A stretch of 7,721 nt of DNA, from positions 1 to 7,721 of the forward strand of contig SCVT01000477.1 of NCBI GenBank assembly GCA_004296815.1. The letters run 5' to 3'. This document shows, piece after piece, positions 6,692 to 7,721 of this stretch (positions are counted from its first letter, which is position 1; every line of letters starts with the position of its first letter). This DNA comes from Reyranella sp. Lineage in GTDB: Bacteria; Pseudomonadota; Alphaproteobacteria; Reyranellales; Reyranellaceae. The translations under genes were made by a program, and so were the position numbers. Under the pieces are notes generated by a model that was given only the letters and a program-made list of their open reading frames with translations, had not been told where the DNA came from and did no database searches.

Positions 6692-7237
6692 TCAGACCAG
6701 CGAGGCGATGAACTCCACGGCCTGGCGGTCGGAGCGGGCACGCCAGGTGCCGGCACGGTAGAGGCCGATCAGGCCGTGCGTCATGCCCCACAGTCGGAAG
6801 ACCTCGCGCTCGCCGTCCTTCGAGGGACCGACAGCGGCCAGCGAGACCGCCGTCACGCGCCGGAAGGCCGAGCCCAGGCCGTCGGCCGTCGCGTAGTACT
6901 TCCGCAAGGGCAGGGAGAAGATCAGATCGTAGAGATGCGGCTCGTCGAAGGCGAAGCGCGCATAGGCGCGGACGATCGTGCGCGAGTCTGGCGCCTGCAG
7001 TTTCTCCAGCGCCGTCGCGAGGCGGTCGAAGCCCACGGTCGCAACCTCGACCTTGAGCACGTCGAGCGAAGCGAAATGACGGTAGAGGGCGCGATGGTTG
7101 ACGCCGATGCGGGCTGCCACGGCACGCAGGGTGAGCGCGTCGCGGCCATCCGCGGCGAGCAGGGCGAGCGCTGCCTCGACGGCCGCGGCTCTGGCGTCGC
7201 CGTGGTGGAAGGTGTCGCGCTTGCGCGGGCGCGCCAC
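6692..7237 (-). CDS. TetR/AcrR family transcriptional regulator with WHG-type C-terminal domain
   Basis: This encodes a 181-residue regulator that would bind DNA as a dimer and release it on binding a small ligand. The N-terminal helix-turn-helix is clear at about residues 35-56 (LTLRAVAARIGVNHRALYRHF), preceded by a basic start (MARPRKRDTFHHGD). The C-terminal ligand domain carries the Trp-x3-His-Gly signature (Trp150, His154, Gly155 in RLWGMTHGLIGLY) that defines the WHG group of TetR proteins. The start is GTG at 7235-7237, four bases after the stop of the thioesterase gene. No good ribosome binding site is visible (an AGG lies 13 bases upstream), so its translation is probably coupled to the thioesterase. 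It may control its own operon through the palindrome at 7707-7721 and possibly metY downstream; both are inferences. The ligand is unknown, though the thioesterase partner makes an acyl-CoA-type compound plausible. Confidence 0.92.
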   Translation of the reverse strand: MARPRKRDTFHHGDARAAAVEAALALLAADGRDALTLRAVAARIGVNHRALYRHFASLDVLKVEVATVGFDRLATALEKLQAPDSRTIVRAYARFAFDEPHLYDLIFSLPLRKYYATADGLGSAFRRVTAVSLAAVGPSKDGEREVFRLWGMTHGLIGLYRAGTWRARSDRQAVEFIASLV

Positions 7238-7241
7238 AGCG

Positions 7242-7691
7242 TCAGCCGCGCCTGCGCGAAACGTGCCAGTCGACCATCATCTCGCCGATCTCGATCCCGT
7301 CCTCGCCCTTCAGCGACACGACGATCGGGAAGCGGACCTTGCCCTCGGTGCGAACAGCCTCGAGAAGCGCATCGGGCTCGGCCTCGACCCGGGCGTCGGC
7401 CGTGACCTGCCCTTTGGCGAGGCCGAAGTAGCGGATCGACGCCTCGGCAGCCACGGGCCGGACCTCGAGCAGCATCGGCGCGAAGGTGCCGGCCATGGCC
7501 GCGCCCGACGCCGTTTCGCCCAGCGCGAAGAGGGCTGCGGCATGTTGGGTGCCGATGTGGTTCAGGCCTTCGGGGCGGAATGGCAGGCGGGCCGAGGCGC
7601 GGCCCTTGTCGATCGTGTCGATTTCCACGCCGGCGTGGCGGGCAAAGGGCACGTTCTGCCCCATCTGGCTGCGGATCATGTCGTAGAGCAT
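7242..7691 (-). CDS. Hotdog-fold thioesterase-like protein (DUF4442 / PaaI-like)
   Basis: This encodes a 149-residue protein of the size of a single hotdog domain. The central helix region LNHIGTQHAAALFALGETASGAAMAG (about 43-68) matches the pattern of PaaI/YiiD-like thioesterases: Asn-x2-Gly at the start, a His, and an acidic residue (Glu59) at the place of the usual catalytic Asp or Glu. The remainder alternates strands, including RYFGLAKGQVTADARVEA, and ends in MMVDWHVSRRRG, as in the DUF4442 group. Members are expected to hydrolyse acyl-CoA or related thioesters as dimers or tetramers, but most in this group are uncharacterised. The ATG at 7689-7691 has GAGG at 7697-7700 with a 5-base spacer. 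It is the first visible gene of a two-gene unit with the TetR regulator. The frame is open to the window edge, so a longer N-terminus is not formally excluded. Confidence 0.88.
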   Translation of the reverse strand: MLYDMIRSQMGQNVPFARHAGVEIDTIDKGRASARLPFRPEGLNHIGTQHAAALFALGETASGAAMAGTFAPMLLEVRPVAAEASIRYFGLAKGQVTADARVEAEPDALLEAVRTEGKVRFPIVVSLKGEDGIEIGEMMVDWHVSRRRG

Positions 7692-7706
7692 GGGATCCTC
7701 GTGAAT

Positions 7707-7721
7707 GTCTCCATTGGAGAC
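7707..7721. promoter_or_regulatory. 15-base palindrome upstream of the thioesterase-TetR unit, candidate operator
   Basis: GTCTCCA-T-TGGAGAC is a perfect inverted repeat of 7-base arms around one central base, 15 bases before the thioesterase ATG and at the very edge of the window. Its size and place fit an operator for the TetR protein encoded in the same unit. In RNA it could instead form a small hairpin next to the ribosome binding site. Further symmetry beyond the edge cannot be seen. Confidence 0.45.

Noticed and set aside
6574..6756. A 61-residue N-terminal extension of MetY.
   Set aside because: It overlaps the end of the TetR gene, is proline-rich and unlike the family, and a GTG with a good ribosome binding site exists at 6573.
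7676..7714. A 12-codon upstream frame on the minus strand (MET FTR IPC STT) starting inside the palindrome and overlapping the thioesterase start.
   Set aside because: No ribosome binding site can be seen for it, the composition is unremarkable, and an ATG inside a 15-base symmetric site is easily chance.

Overview
The window is GC-rich (about two thirds G+C by eye) and gene-dense, with short intergenic gaps, frequent GTG starts, GGAG-type ribosome binding sites and a tRNA gene with an encoded CCA end. Together with the protein families this suggests a metabolically versatile alphaproteobacterium. The taxonomic call is an inference from style and cannot be proven from this stretch. I see no insertion sequence, integrase, CRISPR array or phage gene, so this reads as chromosomal rather than mobile DNA.

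Layout from left to right. Positions 2-445 (+) hold the C-terminal 147 residues of a protein that starts outside the window; its end resembles the last strands of a TIM-barrel glycosidase-like enzyme, but I cannot name it. Directly behind it, on the opposite strand, lies a tRNA-Pro(GGG) gene (455-531). A 12-helix major facilitator transporter follows on the + strand (638-1894). It converges, with 17 bases between stop codons, on a run of genes that are all on the minus strand.

The minus-strand run, read in transcription order from the right edge, begins with a small hotdog-fold thioesterase (7691-7242) and a TetR/WHG-type regulator (7237-6692), four bases apart and probably one operon. A 15-base palindrome (7707-7721) just upstream is a candidate operator. 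After 118 bases comes metY, O-acetylhomoserine sulfhydrylase (6573-5284). It is followed after 25 bases by a Rieske non-heme iron oxygenase (5258-3924) and then by a close paralogue (3924-2587) whose ATG overlaps the previous stop codon as TGATG. A glutathione S-transferase (2520-1912) comes 66 bases later.

The main point of interest is this metY - Rieske - Rieske - GST cluster. Both oxygenases keep every Rieske and mononuclear-iron ligand and belong to the phthalate 4,5-dioxygenase-like group of alpha subunits, yet they differ sharply in one segment just after the catalytic histidines. No electron-transfer reductase is present in the window. A GST beside Rieske paralogues recalls the caffeine N-demethylase cluster, where the GST-like NdmE holds an oxygenase complex together. 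The sulfhydrylase suggests a link to sulfur metabolism. The substrate is unknown.
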